Shown one piece after another: positions 31,404-39,527 of a stretch of 64,000 nucleotides of DNA. Positions within the stretch are counted from its first letter, which is position 1. Each line of letters starts with the position of its first letter. Position numbers and translations under genes: made by a program. The notes under the pieces were generated by a model, which was given only the letters and a program-made list of their open reading frames with translations, ran no database searches and had not been told where the DNA came from. The stretch is from Sulfuritalea sp. (lineage in GTDB: Bacteria > Pseudomonadota > Gammaproteobacteria > Burkholderiales > Rhodocyclaceae): NCBI GenBank assembly GCA_023700805.1, contig JAMPYF010000016.1:25680-89679 (forward strand), read 5' to 3'.

Positions 31404-31859
31404 ATGACCAAAAGGATTGCCGACCTGCTCGATGGCCTGGAGTTCTTCAAGGAATTCTCCTATCGGGAACTGGAAACCATCAGCCCGCATCTGATGTCGA
31501 TGCGGTCGAGCAAGGGCGAAGTGATTTTTCATGAAGGAGATCCCGGCAGCTACATGCTCATCCTCGTGCGCGGGCGCATTGCGATCAGCAAGGGCGGCGA
31601 CGATGCCGGCCGCCTGCTCTGCTACGAAAGAGAAGGCCGCATCATCGGCGAGATGGCCCTGCTCGACCGCGAGCGGCGCTCGGCAACCTGCGTGGCCGAA
31701 TCGGATTGCGAACTGCTGACCCTCAGCCATGAAGGTCTTGAACGCATGACGACCGAACACCCCTATCTCGCCTATCGCTTCATGTTCTACCTGGCACGGC
31801 TGCTATCGCGCCGCCTGCGACGGACCTCGGGTGTTCTGGTCGAATACCTGGTCACCTAG
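31404..31859 (+). CDS. Cyclic nucleotide-binding (Crp-type) domain protein
   Basis: A 151-residue protein made of one cNMP-binding beta-roll: EVIFHEGDPGSYMLILVRGRIAIS, GEMALLDRERRSATCVAE (phosphate-cassette-like, with E and R) and a C-terminal helix. It lacks a helix-turn-helix DNA-binding domain, so it is a stand-alone sensor rather than a Crp-type regulator. Partner unknown. Confidence 0.85.
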   Translation: MTKRIADLLDGLEFFKEFSYRELETISPHLMSMRSSKGEVIFHEGDPGSYMLILVRGRIAISKGGDDAGRLLCYEREGRIIGEMALLDRERRSATCVAESDCELLTLSHEGLERMTTEHPYLAYRFMFYLARLLSRRLRRTSGVLVEYLVT

Positions 31860-31961
31860 CGCGCTGAGGGCAATGAAGCCATCGGCAAGTTCATGTCAAT
31901 CCGCGGCGCAGAAGGATTGCGTTCTACTTGGCGGCAGGTTCTCCCGGGAAAGGAACACGCA

Positions 31962-32321
31962 ATGAGTCATGCAAAGTCCCGCGAAGTGGTTCTTGCGATC
32001 ACCGTCACGGCGGATTTGGTCAGGGGTCTCGAAGCCATGCGCGATGCATGGCGGCAGGATCCGCATTCGGTGCCGCGGGGGCTGAGCTGCTCGGAATCGA
32101 AGGAAGGCCATTTCGCCATCGTCGCTGCCGAATCGGTGTTCACGGTGATCCCCGGCGCATGCGTGATCAAGGGCATCGGCGCCGTCGAGCTGCCGGGATC
32201 GGAACCCGTCTTCGAGCCCGGGGCGAGTTCGAAGACCCTGTTGCTGCGCGATACGCCGGAAGGCTGGCGCTTTTCGGTCAAATATGTGCCGCCGATCGTG
32301 CGCGAAAGAAACACCCGGTGA
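31962..32321 (+). CDS. Hypothetical protein
   Basis: A 119-residue soluble protein with mixed alpha/beta character (VVLAITVTADLVRGLEAMRDAW, ESVFTVIPGACVIKGIGAVELP, LLLRDTPEGWRFSVKYVPPI). I do not recognise the family. ATG 31962 is chosen because AAAGGA precedes it; an upstream in-frame ATG at 31893 has no such site. It is followed 14 bp later by another small gene and is likely co-transcribed with it. Confidence 0.6.
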   Translation: MSHAKSREVVLAITVTADLVRGLEAMRDAWRQDPHSVPRGLSCSESKEGHFAIVAAESVFTVIPGACVIKGIGAVELPGSEPVFEPGASSKTLLLRDTPEGWRFSVKYVPPIVRERNTR

Positions 32322-32335
32322 GCGGCGGCACGAAC

Positions 32336-32533
32336 ATGACTTATGAGGAATACCTCGACGAGGTCACCACGCTGATCACCGAGAAATACGCCGTCGCCGA
32401 CGAAGCCGCGATCGGCATGGTGATGCGCGCCCAGGCCGACGACTTCTTCGTCGGGCACGACGACGATCCATCGATGCGCAGCCTGGCGCGCGCGCACCGG
32501 GACGCCAAAACCGTCTTCGGCAAATACAAGTAG
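32336..32533 (+). CDS. Small acidic hypothetical protein
   Basis: A 65-residue acidic helical protein (MTYEEYLDEVTTLITEKYAV, DEAAIGMVMRAQADDFFVGHDDDP). Family not recognised. Codon pattern and position directly after the 119-residue hypothetical support it as real. Its stop is 16 bp from the convergent SCO1-family gene. Confidence 0.6.
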   Translation: MTYEEYLDEVTTLITEKYAVADEAAIGMVMRAQADDFFVGHDDDPSMRSLARAHRDAKTVFGKYK

Positions 32534-32549
32534 CCGGGCGCCGGCGCGC

Positions 32550-33146
32550 TCAGGGTTGCCGCAACAGTCGGCGCAGGTCGGCCGCGATCTCGGCGGCGGA
32601 CAGCGTATCCCGCAGCAGCAGGCGCAACCTCCCACCCGGGTCGTAGGCGTAGCTGAACACGGCATGGTCGATGTGGTAGCTGTTCGCCGTGGCGCCGGAC
32701 ACCTTGCGGTAATAGATGCGGAAGCCGAGCGCCAGTTCGGGCGTGGCCGCGGGCGTGTCGTAGAGACCGAGGAAGCTTGGATCGAATGCCGTGACGTATT
32801 CCCCGAGCGCCGCTGGAACATCGCGCTGCGGGTCGAGGGTGACGAACAGCACCTGCACCCTTGCGGCATCGGCGCCCAGCAAGCGCATGGCTTCCGCCAT
32901 GCGCTGCAGCGTCAGGGGGCAATAGTTGGGGCATTGCAGATAGCCGAAGAACAGCACCACGGCCTTGCCGCGAAAATCCGCCAGGCTGCGCGGGCGCCCC
33001 GCATGGTCGGTGAGGCGGAAGTCCTGCGCGTAACTCCGCGTGTGGCCGATGTCCACGCCATGGAAGCGGCCCGCCGCGGCCGCGCCCAGGCTGGCGAGCA
33101 GCACGGCGGCCAGCAGCAGGCGGAACAGGGCGGCGGGTATTCTCAT
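32550..33146 (-). CDS. SCO1/SenC-family copper protein
   Basis: A 198-residue thioredoxin-fold protein with an N-terminal signal/anchor (FRLLLAAVLLASLGAAAA), the copper-binding CX3C motif CPNYC and the distal histidine in HIDHAVF. Family members deliver copper to the CuA site of cytochrome oxidase or act as thiol-disulfide reductases in the periplasm. It is convergent with the small genes on its left and lies next to genes for secreted proteins and a multicopper oxidase. Confidence 0.92.
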   Translation of the reverse strand: MRIPAALFRLLLAAVLLASLGAAAAGRFHGVDIGHTRSYAQDFRLTDHAGRPRSLADFRGKAVVLFFGYLQCPNYCPLTLQRMAEAMRLLGADAARVQVLFVTLDPQRDVPAALGEYVTAFDPSFLGLYDTPAATPELALGFRIYYRKVSGATANSYHIDHAVFSYAYDPGGRLRLLLRDTLSAAEIAADLRRLLRQP

Positions 33147-33259
33147 CGGCCGAGCTTAGCCGATGTTTTGCCGCAACAAGCGGTCCGATCCGGCGCCTCG
33201 CCGTGCCGCCATCCGCTACGGCGAGGAGAGCGTTTCTTGCTCGACCGCCTTGTAGCGCA

Positions 33260-33283
33260 GGGGCTTGATCAGCGCCAACTTTC
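33260..33283 (+). repeat. Dispersed 24-bp repeat, copy 7 (degenerate)
   Basis: Only the right half (CAGCGCCAACTTT) is intact; intergenic. The weakest copy counted. Confidence 0.45.
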
Positions 33284-33351
33284 TGTGGCGCGGCGAATTG
33301 CTGGCAAAATGCCGACGAAGCCATCGGGATACAGGGAGAGACTGGAAAGTG

Positions 33352-34218
33352 ATGCGACGTTCGATCAGCGGACTGATGCTGGCAGCCGGCCTGCTGGCCC
33401 TGCCGGCCGCCGCGCAGACGGCGCCCGACGCGGATCAGCCGCGACGCCTCGCGGAGCAGAAGCTCAAGCTGGTCGAAATGCTGGTCGCCTCGCCGGCCGC
33501 GCAGGCAGCGGCCGCCAGCGGAGATGGCGAAAAGGCGGCGCTGATCGAACGCAGCAGGAGCTTGCTCAGGGAAGCCCGGGAGGCGCTCGCGGCGCAGCGC
33601 CACGCCGATGCCGCAAAGGCGCTCGACGAGGCCTTGCGCAACGTCTCCCGGGCCAACAGCCGCAATGCCGGGGGGCTTGCCGACAGCGTGCAGAAGCAGC
33701 GCCTGCAGGACATGGGCGAGCAGGTGGCGACCTACCGCACCGCGCTGGTGGATCTGGGCAACAAGCCGTCGGTCGGCGCCGCCGCGCAATCGGTGCTGCA
33801 GAAAGTCGATGCGCTGGCCGACGAAGGGCGCAAGCTGGCGGCGGCCGGCCGGCTGGGCGACGCCAACCGGAAGATGGCCGAAGCCTACAAGCTCGAAGTG
33901 GAGGAAATCTCGCGCCTGCGCGCCGGCGAGGTGGTGACGATGTCGCTCAAGTTCAATTCGCCGGCCGACGAGTATGTGTATGAACAGAAGCGCTTCCAGT
34001 CCAACGAAATCCTGGTCGGCATGATGATCGCCGAGGGACGCGCCGAAGGCGACAAGCGCCGCATGGTCGATGGCTACGTCCAGGAAGCCGGCCGCCTCAA
34101 GGAGGAAGCCGCCGGCCAGGCGCGCACCAACAATCACACGGAGGCCGTGGCGGCCATGGAAAAGGCCTTTGTCCAGCTCAATCGCGCCTTGCAGGCGATG
34201 GGCGTGCCGGCGTTCTAG
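33352..34218 (+). CDS. Secreted alpha-helical hypothetical protein
   Basis: A 288-residue protein with a signal peptide (MRRSISGLMLAAGLLALPAAAQT) and an almost fully helical, Ala/Lys/Glu-rich mature part resembling tetratricopeptide-like or coiled-coil periplasmic proteins. No catalytic motif seen. ATG 33352 follows a GGGAG site; a GTG directly before it is less likely. It is followed with almost no gap by a protein carrying PilJ-type sensor modules, so the two may act together in the periplasm. Confidence 0.75.
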   Translation: MRRSISGLMLAAGLLALPAAAQTAPDADQPRRLAEQKLKLVEMLVASPAAQAAAASGDGEKAALIERSRSLLREAREALAAQRHADAAKALDEALRNVSRANSRNAGGLADSVQKQRLQDMGEQVATYRTALVDLGNKPSVGAAAQSVLQKVDALADEGRKLAAAGRLGDANRKMAEAYKLEVEEISRLRAGEVVTMSLKFNSPADEYVYEQKRFQSNEILVGMMIAEGRAEGDKRRMVDGYVQEAGRLKEEAAGQARTNNHTEAVAAMEKAFVQLNRALQAMGVPAF

Positions 34219-34230
34219 GAGATGCAGACA

Positions 34231-35001
34231 ATGTTGCAAGCCTTCCTTCGACTCTGGCTGTTGCTGGCGCTGGGCCTTGCCGCGCAGCTGACGCAGGCGG
34301 CCGCCGCCGACGACGCGATCAATCTTGCCGGCCAGCAGCGCATGCTGTCGCAGCGCATCGTCAAATCCTGGTGCCAGATCGGCCTCAACGTGCAGCCGGC
34401 GCTGTCCAAGCGCCAGCTCGATGAAGCCATCCGCCGCTTCGAGGACAACCTGAAGGCGCTCGATCCCGTGGCGGCCGGCCCGCAGGCGCGCACCGCACTG
34501 GCCGGCCTGCGCGCCGCCTGGTCGCCGCTGCGCACGACGGCGCTCGGCGTGATCCGCCAGGCCGATGCCGAACTGATCGACGCCCGCGCCGAAGACGTGC
34601 TGATGGCGGCGGAACGGCTGACGCGGGCACTGCAGGACCAGAGCAGCGCGCCGGTCAGCCGCTGGGTCAATCTCGCCGGCCGCCAGCGCATGCTCTCGCA
34701 GCGCCTGGTCAAGACCTACATGCTGCGCCAGTGGGGTGTCGACAACGCGCGCCTGCGCGACGAGATGGAATCGGTGCAGAACGAGTTTTCCGGTGCGCTG
34801 GCCGCCATGCAGCAGCGCGCCGACAACAGCGCCGCGGCCCGCGGCGAAATCGAGAATCTCGCGCTGCAATGGGAATGGCTGCGCGCGGCGCTGGCCACCG
34901 AAGGCGCCGAATCCTTCCGCCTGATCCTGGCCGAAGGCGGCGACGCCGTGCTGGAACTGGCCGACCAGGTGACCCGCCTCTACCAGCAGTCCGCACCCTG
35001 A
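34231..35001 (+). CDS. Periplasmic protein with two PilJ-type (NIT-like) sensor modules
   Basis: A 256-residue protein with a signal peptide and two copies of the type IV pili chemotaxis-transducer N-terminal module. Each begins with a near-identical helix: INLAGQQRMLSQRI and VNLAGRQRMLSQRL, about 117 residues apart. In PilJ and NarX-type sensors this module senses periplasmic ligands, but here there is no membrane-spanning transmitter, so it may be a soluble binding protein. ATG 34231 is chosen because AGGAG lies 9 nt upstream; ATG 34222 sits directly against that site. Confidence 0.82.
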   Translation: MLQAFLRLWLLLALGLAAQLTQAAAADDAINLAGQQRMLSQRIVKSWCQIGLNVQPALSKRQLDEAIRRFEDNLKALDPVAAGPQARTALAGLRAAWSPLRTTALGVIRQADAELIDARAEDVLMAAERLTRALQDQSSAPVSRWVNLAGRQRMLSQRLVKTYMLRQWGVDNARLRDEMESVQNEFSGALAAMQQRADNSAAARGEIENLALQWEWLRAALATEGAESFRLILAEGGDAVLELADQVTRLYQQSAP

Positions 35002-35019
35002 TCAGCAGGAGCTACGCCG

Positions 35020-36453
35020 ATGTCATTGCGCCGCCGCCAGTTTCTCCAGACCACCGCCGCCCTCGGCGCCGCGCTGGCACTGCCGCTGCGCGCGGCCCCG
35101 CGCAGCGAGCGCCGCATCGAGCTGATCCCGGCCGAATTCAAGGTGGCGCTCGACCCGGCCGGAGCCGCCCAGACCCGCGTCTGGAGCTACAACAACCAGT
35201 TTCCCGGCCCCTTGCTGCGCTTTCGCCGCGGCGACCATGCCCATCTCGCGCTGAGCAACCAACTGCCGCAGGAAACCACCGTGCATTGGCATGGCGTGCG
35301 CGTGCCCAATGCGATGGACGGCGTGCCGAGCGTGACGCAACTGCCCATCCCCGTCGGCGGCCGCTTCGATTACCGCTTCGAGCTGCGCGATTCCGGCACC
35401 TACTGGTACCACCCGCACCAGTCCAGCTTCGAGCAGGTGCCGCGCGGCCTGTACGGCGCGCTGATCGTCGAGGAAGAGCGGCCGCCGCAGGTGGACCGCG
35501 AGGAGGTCTGGCTGCTCTCCGACATCAAGCTCGACGAGCAGCGCCAGCAGGTCGAGGATTACGGCCGGATACTCGACATCGCCAACCAGGGGCGGCTCGG
35601 CAGCCAGTTGCTGGTCAATGGCCTGGTCGCCGGCGCCGATCGGAAAATCGAGGTGCGCGCTGGCGAACGCCTGCGCCTGCGCCTGATCAACGCCGCCTCG
35701 GCGCGGTTTTTCCGCCTCGCCATCGAAGGCCATGCCGCGCGCATCATCGCCTGGGACGGCCAGGGCGTGACGCCGCATCCCGTCCCGGCCGACGGCCTGG
35801 CGCTGGGACCCGGCATGCGCGCCGACCTGATCATCGACTGCATGGAAAAGCCCGGCCAGAGCTTCGCCCTGCGCGACCTGGGCCGCCCGCCGGCCGGCGC
35901 CGCCGTGCTCGGCACGCTGGCCTATTCGAGCCAGCCGGCAGTGCGCAGCGCGCCGCTGAAGACGCCGATCGCCCTGGCGCCGAACCGCATCGCCGAACCG
36001 AACCTGGACAAGGCCAGCGACCACTATGTCGTCTTCCAGGGCGGCATGCGCGGCACGCCGGTGATCGGCATGGTCGACGGCAAGCCGGCGCGCATCCAGG
36101 ACATCATGGCCAAGCAGGGACTGGCCTGGACCATGAACTACAACGCGCAGCACGAACACGCGCTGATGCACGAGCCGCTGCTGCACCTGGCCAAGGGTGA
36201 GCATGTGATCCTGCACATGATCAACGAAACCGACTTCGCGCACCCGATGCATCTGCATGGCCATTTCTTCCGCGTGCTGGCCATCGACGGCGTCGCGACG
36301 CCGCACCGCGAATGGCGCGATACCGTGATCATGGCGCCGCGCCAGTCCGTCGATGTCGCCTTCGTCGCCGACAATCCGGGGGAATGGATGTATCACTGCC
36401 ACATCCTCGACCATGCCGCCGGCGGCATGATGGGCACCGTGGTGGTCGAGTAG
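35020..36453 (+). CDS. Tat-exported multicopper oxidase
   Basis: A 477-residue three-cupredoxin oxidase with a twin-arginine signal (SLRRRQFLQTTAALGAALAL). All four copper motifs are present: HWHG, YWYHPH, HPMHLHGH and HCHILDHAAGGM, the last giving a Met axial ligand for type 1 copper. Family members oxidise Cu(I), metals or phenolics in the periplasm. A good AGCAGGAG site precedes ATG 35020. The gene follows the two secreted helical proteins closely and is likely in their operon. A repeat copy begins just after the stop codon. Confidence 0.93.
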   Translation: MSLRRRQFLQTTAALGAALALPLRAAPRSERRIELIPAEFKVALDPAGAAQTRVWSYNNQFPGPLLRFRRGDHAHLALSNQLPQETTVHWHGVRVPNAMDGVPSVTQLPIPVGGRFDYRFELRDSGTYWYHPHQSSFEQVPRGLYGALIVEEERPPQVDREEVWLLSDIKLDEQRQQVEDYGRILDIANQGRLGSQLLVNGLVAGADRKIEVRAGERLRLRLINAASARFFRLAIEGHAARIIAWDGQGVTPHPVPADGLALGPGMRADLIIDCMEKPGQSFALRDLGRPPAGAAVLGTLAYSSQPAVRSAPLKTPIALAPNRIAEPNLDKASDHYVVFQGGMRGTPVIGMVDGKPARIQDIMAKQGLAWTMNYNAQHEHALMHEPLLHLAKGEHVILHMINETDFAHPMHLHGHFFRVLAIDGVATPHREWRDTVIMAPRQSVDVAFVADNPGEWMYHCHILDHAAGGMMGTVVVE

Positions 36454-36456
36454 CCG

Positions 36457-36480
36457 GAAAGTTGCCGCTGGCGCCACGGC
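36457..36480 (-). repeat. Dispersed 24-bp repeat, copy 8 (after multicopper oxidase)
   Basis: Variant with CGCCAGCGGCAACT, starting 4 bp after the stop codon; same inner G variant as copy 9. Confidence 0.7.
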
Positions 36481-36535
36481 GCCGCAGCGCCACGACTCCA
36501 CTCCACGCGAAGACGACGCATGCGCCAGCCCGATC

Positions 36536-36868
36536 ATGCCCACCTTTGAAATCCTCAGCCTGGCGGCCCTCGCCGCCCTGGCCTGGCTCTGGTACGACAG
36601 CATCCAGGTGCGCGGCATCGGCATCGCCGCGGCGAAAGCCGCCTGTGCCGCCGAGGACCTGCAACTGCTCGACGACACCGTCGCCATCGCCAGCCTCAGG
36701 CTGGCCCGCGACGACGACGGCCGCCTGCTGCTGCGCCGCGTCTATGGCTTCGATTTCAGCGACACCGGGGACAACCGCCGCAGCGGCAGCGTCGTCATGC
36801 TCGGCCAGCAGGTGCTGATCGTCAATGTCGGCCTGCGCCTCGTCGCATCGAACCCGACCCTGCATTGA
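36536..36868 (+). CDS. DUF3301 membrane-anchored protein
   Basis: A 110-residue protein with one N-terminal helix (ILSLAALAALAWLWYDS) and the DUF3301 pattern: VRGIGIAAAKAACAAEDLQLLDDTVAI and RRVYGFDFS. The family is common in Beta- and Gammaproteobacteria and has no known function. Confidence 0.85.
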   Translation: MPTFEILSLAALAALAWLWYDSIQVRGIGIAAAKAACAAEDLQLLDDTVAIASLRLARDDDGRLLLRRVYGFDFSDTGDNRRSGSVVMLGQQVLIVNVGLRLVASNPTLH

Positions 36869-37009
36869 ACCGGCCGCCAGCCTTGAACAACATGGTTTCC
36901 CGGCTGCTGTTCGCTACATGCCGGCGCGGCATCCGCCTCTACCATCGGCCTCCGCAGGCGTCCGCCCGGCCCTGAAACATTCGCCACTGCCTACAGAAGA
37001 ACCGGAATC

Positions 37010-38176
37010 ATGAACATCGTCCAGCGCCCACCCACGCCCCAGCCCGTTTCCGACCCCGATCCCATCGTCGGCGGCCGCGTCGAACTGCAACTGCTGACCA
37101 CGCTCAAGTGCAACCTGAAATGCACCTATTGTTCGCTGGGCGTCGGCGACATGCTGGGCTCGCAGACCGAGCTCAAGTACGACATCGAGCAGCTCGCGGC
37201 CTTCGTCGACCGGCATCTGCAGGGCAAGGAAATCTACGTCACCTTCTATGGCGGCGAGCCGACGCTCAACCTGCCCATGATGCAGGCCGTGATGCGGCGC
37301 TTCCCCGAGTTCCGCTACCAGTTGCAGACCAACGGCACGCTGCTCGACAACCTGCCCGACTGGATGCTGGGCCGCTTCTCCAACATCCTGGTGTCGATCG
37401 ACGGCGGCGAGCAGATCACCGACGGCTACCGCGGCCGCGGCATCTGGCGCCAGGTGATCAAGAACCTCAACCACGTTTATCAGCGCGTCGGCGGCACCAT
37501 CACGGCGCGCGTGACCTGGGGCAACCCCGACACCGGCTTCGAGGAACTCGACGAGCTGGCCACCGCGGTCGAAGCCATCGACTACCTGTACTGGCAGTTC
37601 GTCGCCGACGAAATGTATGCCGGCGATTCGGTCGACCGCCGCAAAGAGGTGCTGGTGCGCCTGATAGCCAAGTTCTTCGCCGACAGCGAGACGCTCTACC
37701 CGCTGGTGCCGCTGATGGGCATCGTGCGCAACAAGGTGCTGCCGACGCGCGGCAGGGAGCTGTATGCCGGGCGCACCCAGTGCCGCGTCTCGACCCACCT
37801 GATCAACGTCATGCCCGACGGCAAGATCTTTCCCTGTCCCGACATGATGTATGCCCCGGAAATGCAGATGGGCGAGATCCAGGGCAACTGGCTGCGGAAA
37901 AGCCCGCTCCAGCCCAGCCCGGAAATGCCCTGCGACAGCTGCGAGGCCTTCCCCTGGTGCCGCGGCAACTGCATGAAGAATCTCTACCTCGGCTACGTCA
38001 AGAAGGACGAGCGCTATCGCCGCAACGTCGTCGAGCCGATCTGCGAGCTGGTGAGATTCATCGGCCGCGAGATCGACAGGCACGACCCGCATGCCTGGTT
38101 CGCCAGGCTGCCGCTGCCGCTGCGCAAACGCCTGGTCGATGCCGAAGTCTACGAATACGTCGAGATCATGCCCTAG
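37010..38176 (+). CDS. Radical SAM/SPASM enzyme
   Basis: A 388-residue radical SAM protein with the [4Fe-4S] motif CNLKCTYC at the N-terminus, the SAM-binding FYGGEPTLN, and a C-terminal SPASM-type cysteine set (CRVSTHLINVMPDGKIFPCPD, then CDSCEAFPWCRGNC) for auxiliary clusters. SPASM enzymes often modify peptides (anaerobic sulfatase-maturase or RiPP maturases). No convincing precursor peptide or sulfatase gene is adjacent. The bacteriohemerythrin gene converges on its 3' end. Confidence 0.88.
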   Translation: MNIVQRPPTPQPVSDPDPIVGGRVELQLLTTLKCNLKCTYCSLGVGDMLGSQTELKYDIEQLAAFVDRHLQGKEIYVTFYGGEPTLNLPMMQAVMRRFPEFRYQLQTNGTLLDNLPDWMLGRFSNILVSIDGGEQITDGYRGRGIWRQVIKNLNHVYQRVGGTITARVTWGNPDTGFEELDELATAVEAIDYLYWQFVADEMYAGDSVDRRKEVLVRLIAKFFADSETLYPLVPLMGIVRNKVLPTRGRELYAGRTQCRVSTHLINVMPDGKIFPCPDMMYAPEMQMGEIQGNWLRKSPLQPSPEMPCDSCEAFPWCRGNCMKNLYLGYVKKDERYRRNVVEPICELVRFIGREIDRHDPHAWFARLPLPLRKRLVDAEVYEYVEIMP

Positions 38177-38197
38177 CGGCGGCGCCGCGCATGGGCG

Positions 38198-38635
38198 TCA
38201 GAAGTGCTCGAACATGTTGTGCGGCGCCTGGGTGCCCATGCGGGTATGGATTTCGAGCGCCATCTTGCGGTCGGTAAGCAGGATGTGCTGCACCAGCCAC
38301 TTGGTCAGGAAGGCCAGCATCTCCTCCGCGACCCATTCGCTGTCTTCGCCGCGGGCCTGCCAGAGCTGGTCCAGGCGCGCCACGAAGCCCTCGTGCGCGG
38401 CCTTGTGCTGGGCGTAATGTTCGGCGTCGACCTGCGCCTCGGCCATCAACTGCTCTTCCAGCCCGAAATGGTCGCGCACATAGTCGCGCAGTTCGACGAA
38501 CACCTGGTCGAGCGTTTCCGGCGAGCAGGATTTCGCCGCGTTGAGCCGGTTGATCAGGGCGAACAACTCCTGATGCTGCCGGTCCACTTCCGGCAAGCCG
38601 GTGTAGTAGTCCAGCCCCCATTGAACGGTCTTCAT
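38198..38635 (-). CDS. Bacteriohemerythrin
   Basis: A 145-residue four-helix O2-binding protein with the di-iron ligands in place: DRQHQELF, RDHFGLEEQL, the H-x-x-x-H pair in YAQHKAAHE, and QHILLTDRKM with the final His and Asp. It is a single-domain cytoplasmic protein that binds O2 reversibly, possibly for oxygen delivery or sensing in a facultative anaerobe. ATG 38635 has a strong GGAGGG site upstream. Confidence 0.93.
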   Translation of the reverse strand: MKTVQWGLDYYTGLPEVDRQHQELFALINRLNAAKSCSPETLDQVFVELRDYVRDHFGLEEQLMAEAQVDAEHYAQHKAAHEGFVARLDQLWQARGEDSEWVAEEMLAFLTKWLVQHILLTDRKMALEIHTRMGTQAPHNMFEHF

Positions 38636-38869
38636 GCGTTTAACCCTCCTCCGCCGAATCGACCCGATCGGCCCGCCGCCGCATTGCGCCGCGACGGGAG
38701 GCGAGCGGAAACCCAACAGCTTTATATCGCGCTGCGCTCAACCGCAGTCCAATTTGCATTTTATGCCTAAGGAAGGCGCTGCGCCGGCGCAGCGAACCGG
38801 CAATCGCCGAGGTTTGGTAGCATGGGCGATCGCCTTTGCGCGCAAACGCCAAGAGGGAATTCATCGACC

Positions 38870-39442
38870 ATGGATTTTCCCGTCGCCGCAAGTCTCCGCC
38901 GTCTGGCCCGCTGCCTGGCCCTCGGCTGCCTGCTGACCCCGCCCCCGGCCCGCTGCGAGAGCCTGCTGGCAACGGTGCTGGAGGTTGCCGAGGGCGACAT
39001 CATCATCGTCGAGGACAGCCGCAAAACCCGCTACAGGATCCGCCTCGCCGGCATCGACGCGCCGGAACCCAGACAGGCCTTCGGCCGCGAGTCGCGCAAG
39101 AACCTGGCGGACCTGTTGCTGGGCAGGAAGGTCAGCGTCGAACGGCGCAAGGACGACGACTACGGACGCGTCGTCGCGCGCGTCATGGTGGCGCCGCCCG
39201 ACTGTCAAAGCTGCGCCCGGACGCGCGACGCCGCGCTGGCGCAGCTGGAAGCCGGGCTGGCCTGGTGGTATCGCGAATACCGGCGCGAGCAGTCGCTGGA
39301 AGAACAGGGCTATTACGAGTACGCCGAGTTCGACGCGCGCGCCCGGCGCATCGGCCTGTGGCAGGACCTCGCACCGTTTCCGCCCTGGGAATGGCGCAAG
39401 CGGGAAAGCAAGGCCTACTTCACGCAGATGACGCCACACTAG
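38870..39442 (+). CDS. Secreted thermonuclease-family protein
   Basis: A protein of about 190 residues with an N-terminal signal (LARCLALGCLLTPPPARC) and a staphylococcal-nuclease OB fold: VAEGDIIIVED, RIRLAGIDAPEPRQAFG, LLLGRKVSVE and DYGRVVARV. The catalytic Arg-Glu-Arg set is partly visible (R in RIRLAGID, and FGRES). A longer in-frame start at 38822 is possible. Likely a periplasmic or exported nuclease. Confidence 0.85.
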   Translation: MDFPVAASLRRLARCLALGCLLTPPPARCESLLATVLEVAEGDIIIVEDSRKTRYRIRLAGIDAPEPRQAFGRESRKNLADLLLGRKVSVERRKDDDYGRVVARVMVAPPDCQSCARTRDAALAQLEAGLAWWYREYRREQSLEEQGYYEYAEFDARARRIGLWQDLAPFPPWEWRKRESKAYFTQMTPH

Positions 39443-39480
39443 CTTCAGGGTTGATATTGGCCCGGGGCGCGGGTACAAAC

Positions 39481-39504
39481 GCCGTATCGCCAGCGGCAAC
39501 TCTG
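39481..39504 (+). repeat. Dispersed 24-bp repeat, copy 9 (upstream of selO)
   Basis: 21 of 24 match; GTATCGCCAGCGGCAACT, intergenic. Confidence 0.7.
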
Positions 39505-39527
39505 CGCCGGCACCACCCCCGCCTGCC

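Noticed and set aside
36892..36975. 27-codon frame before the radical SAM gene as a RiPP precursor
   Set aside because: No ribosome-binding site, no leader-like features and Arg-rich composition; not supported.
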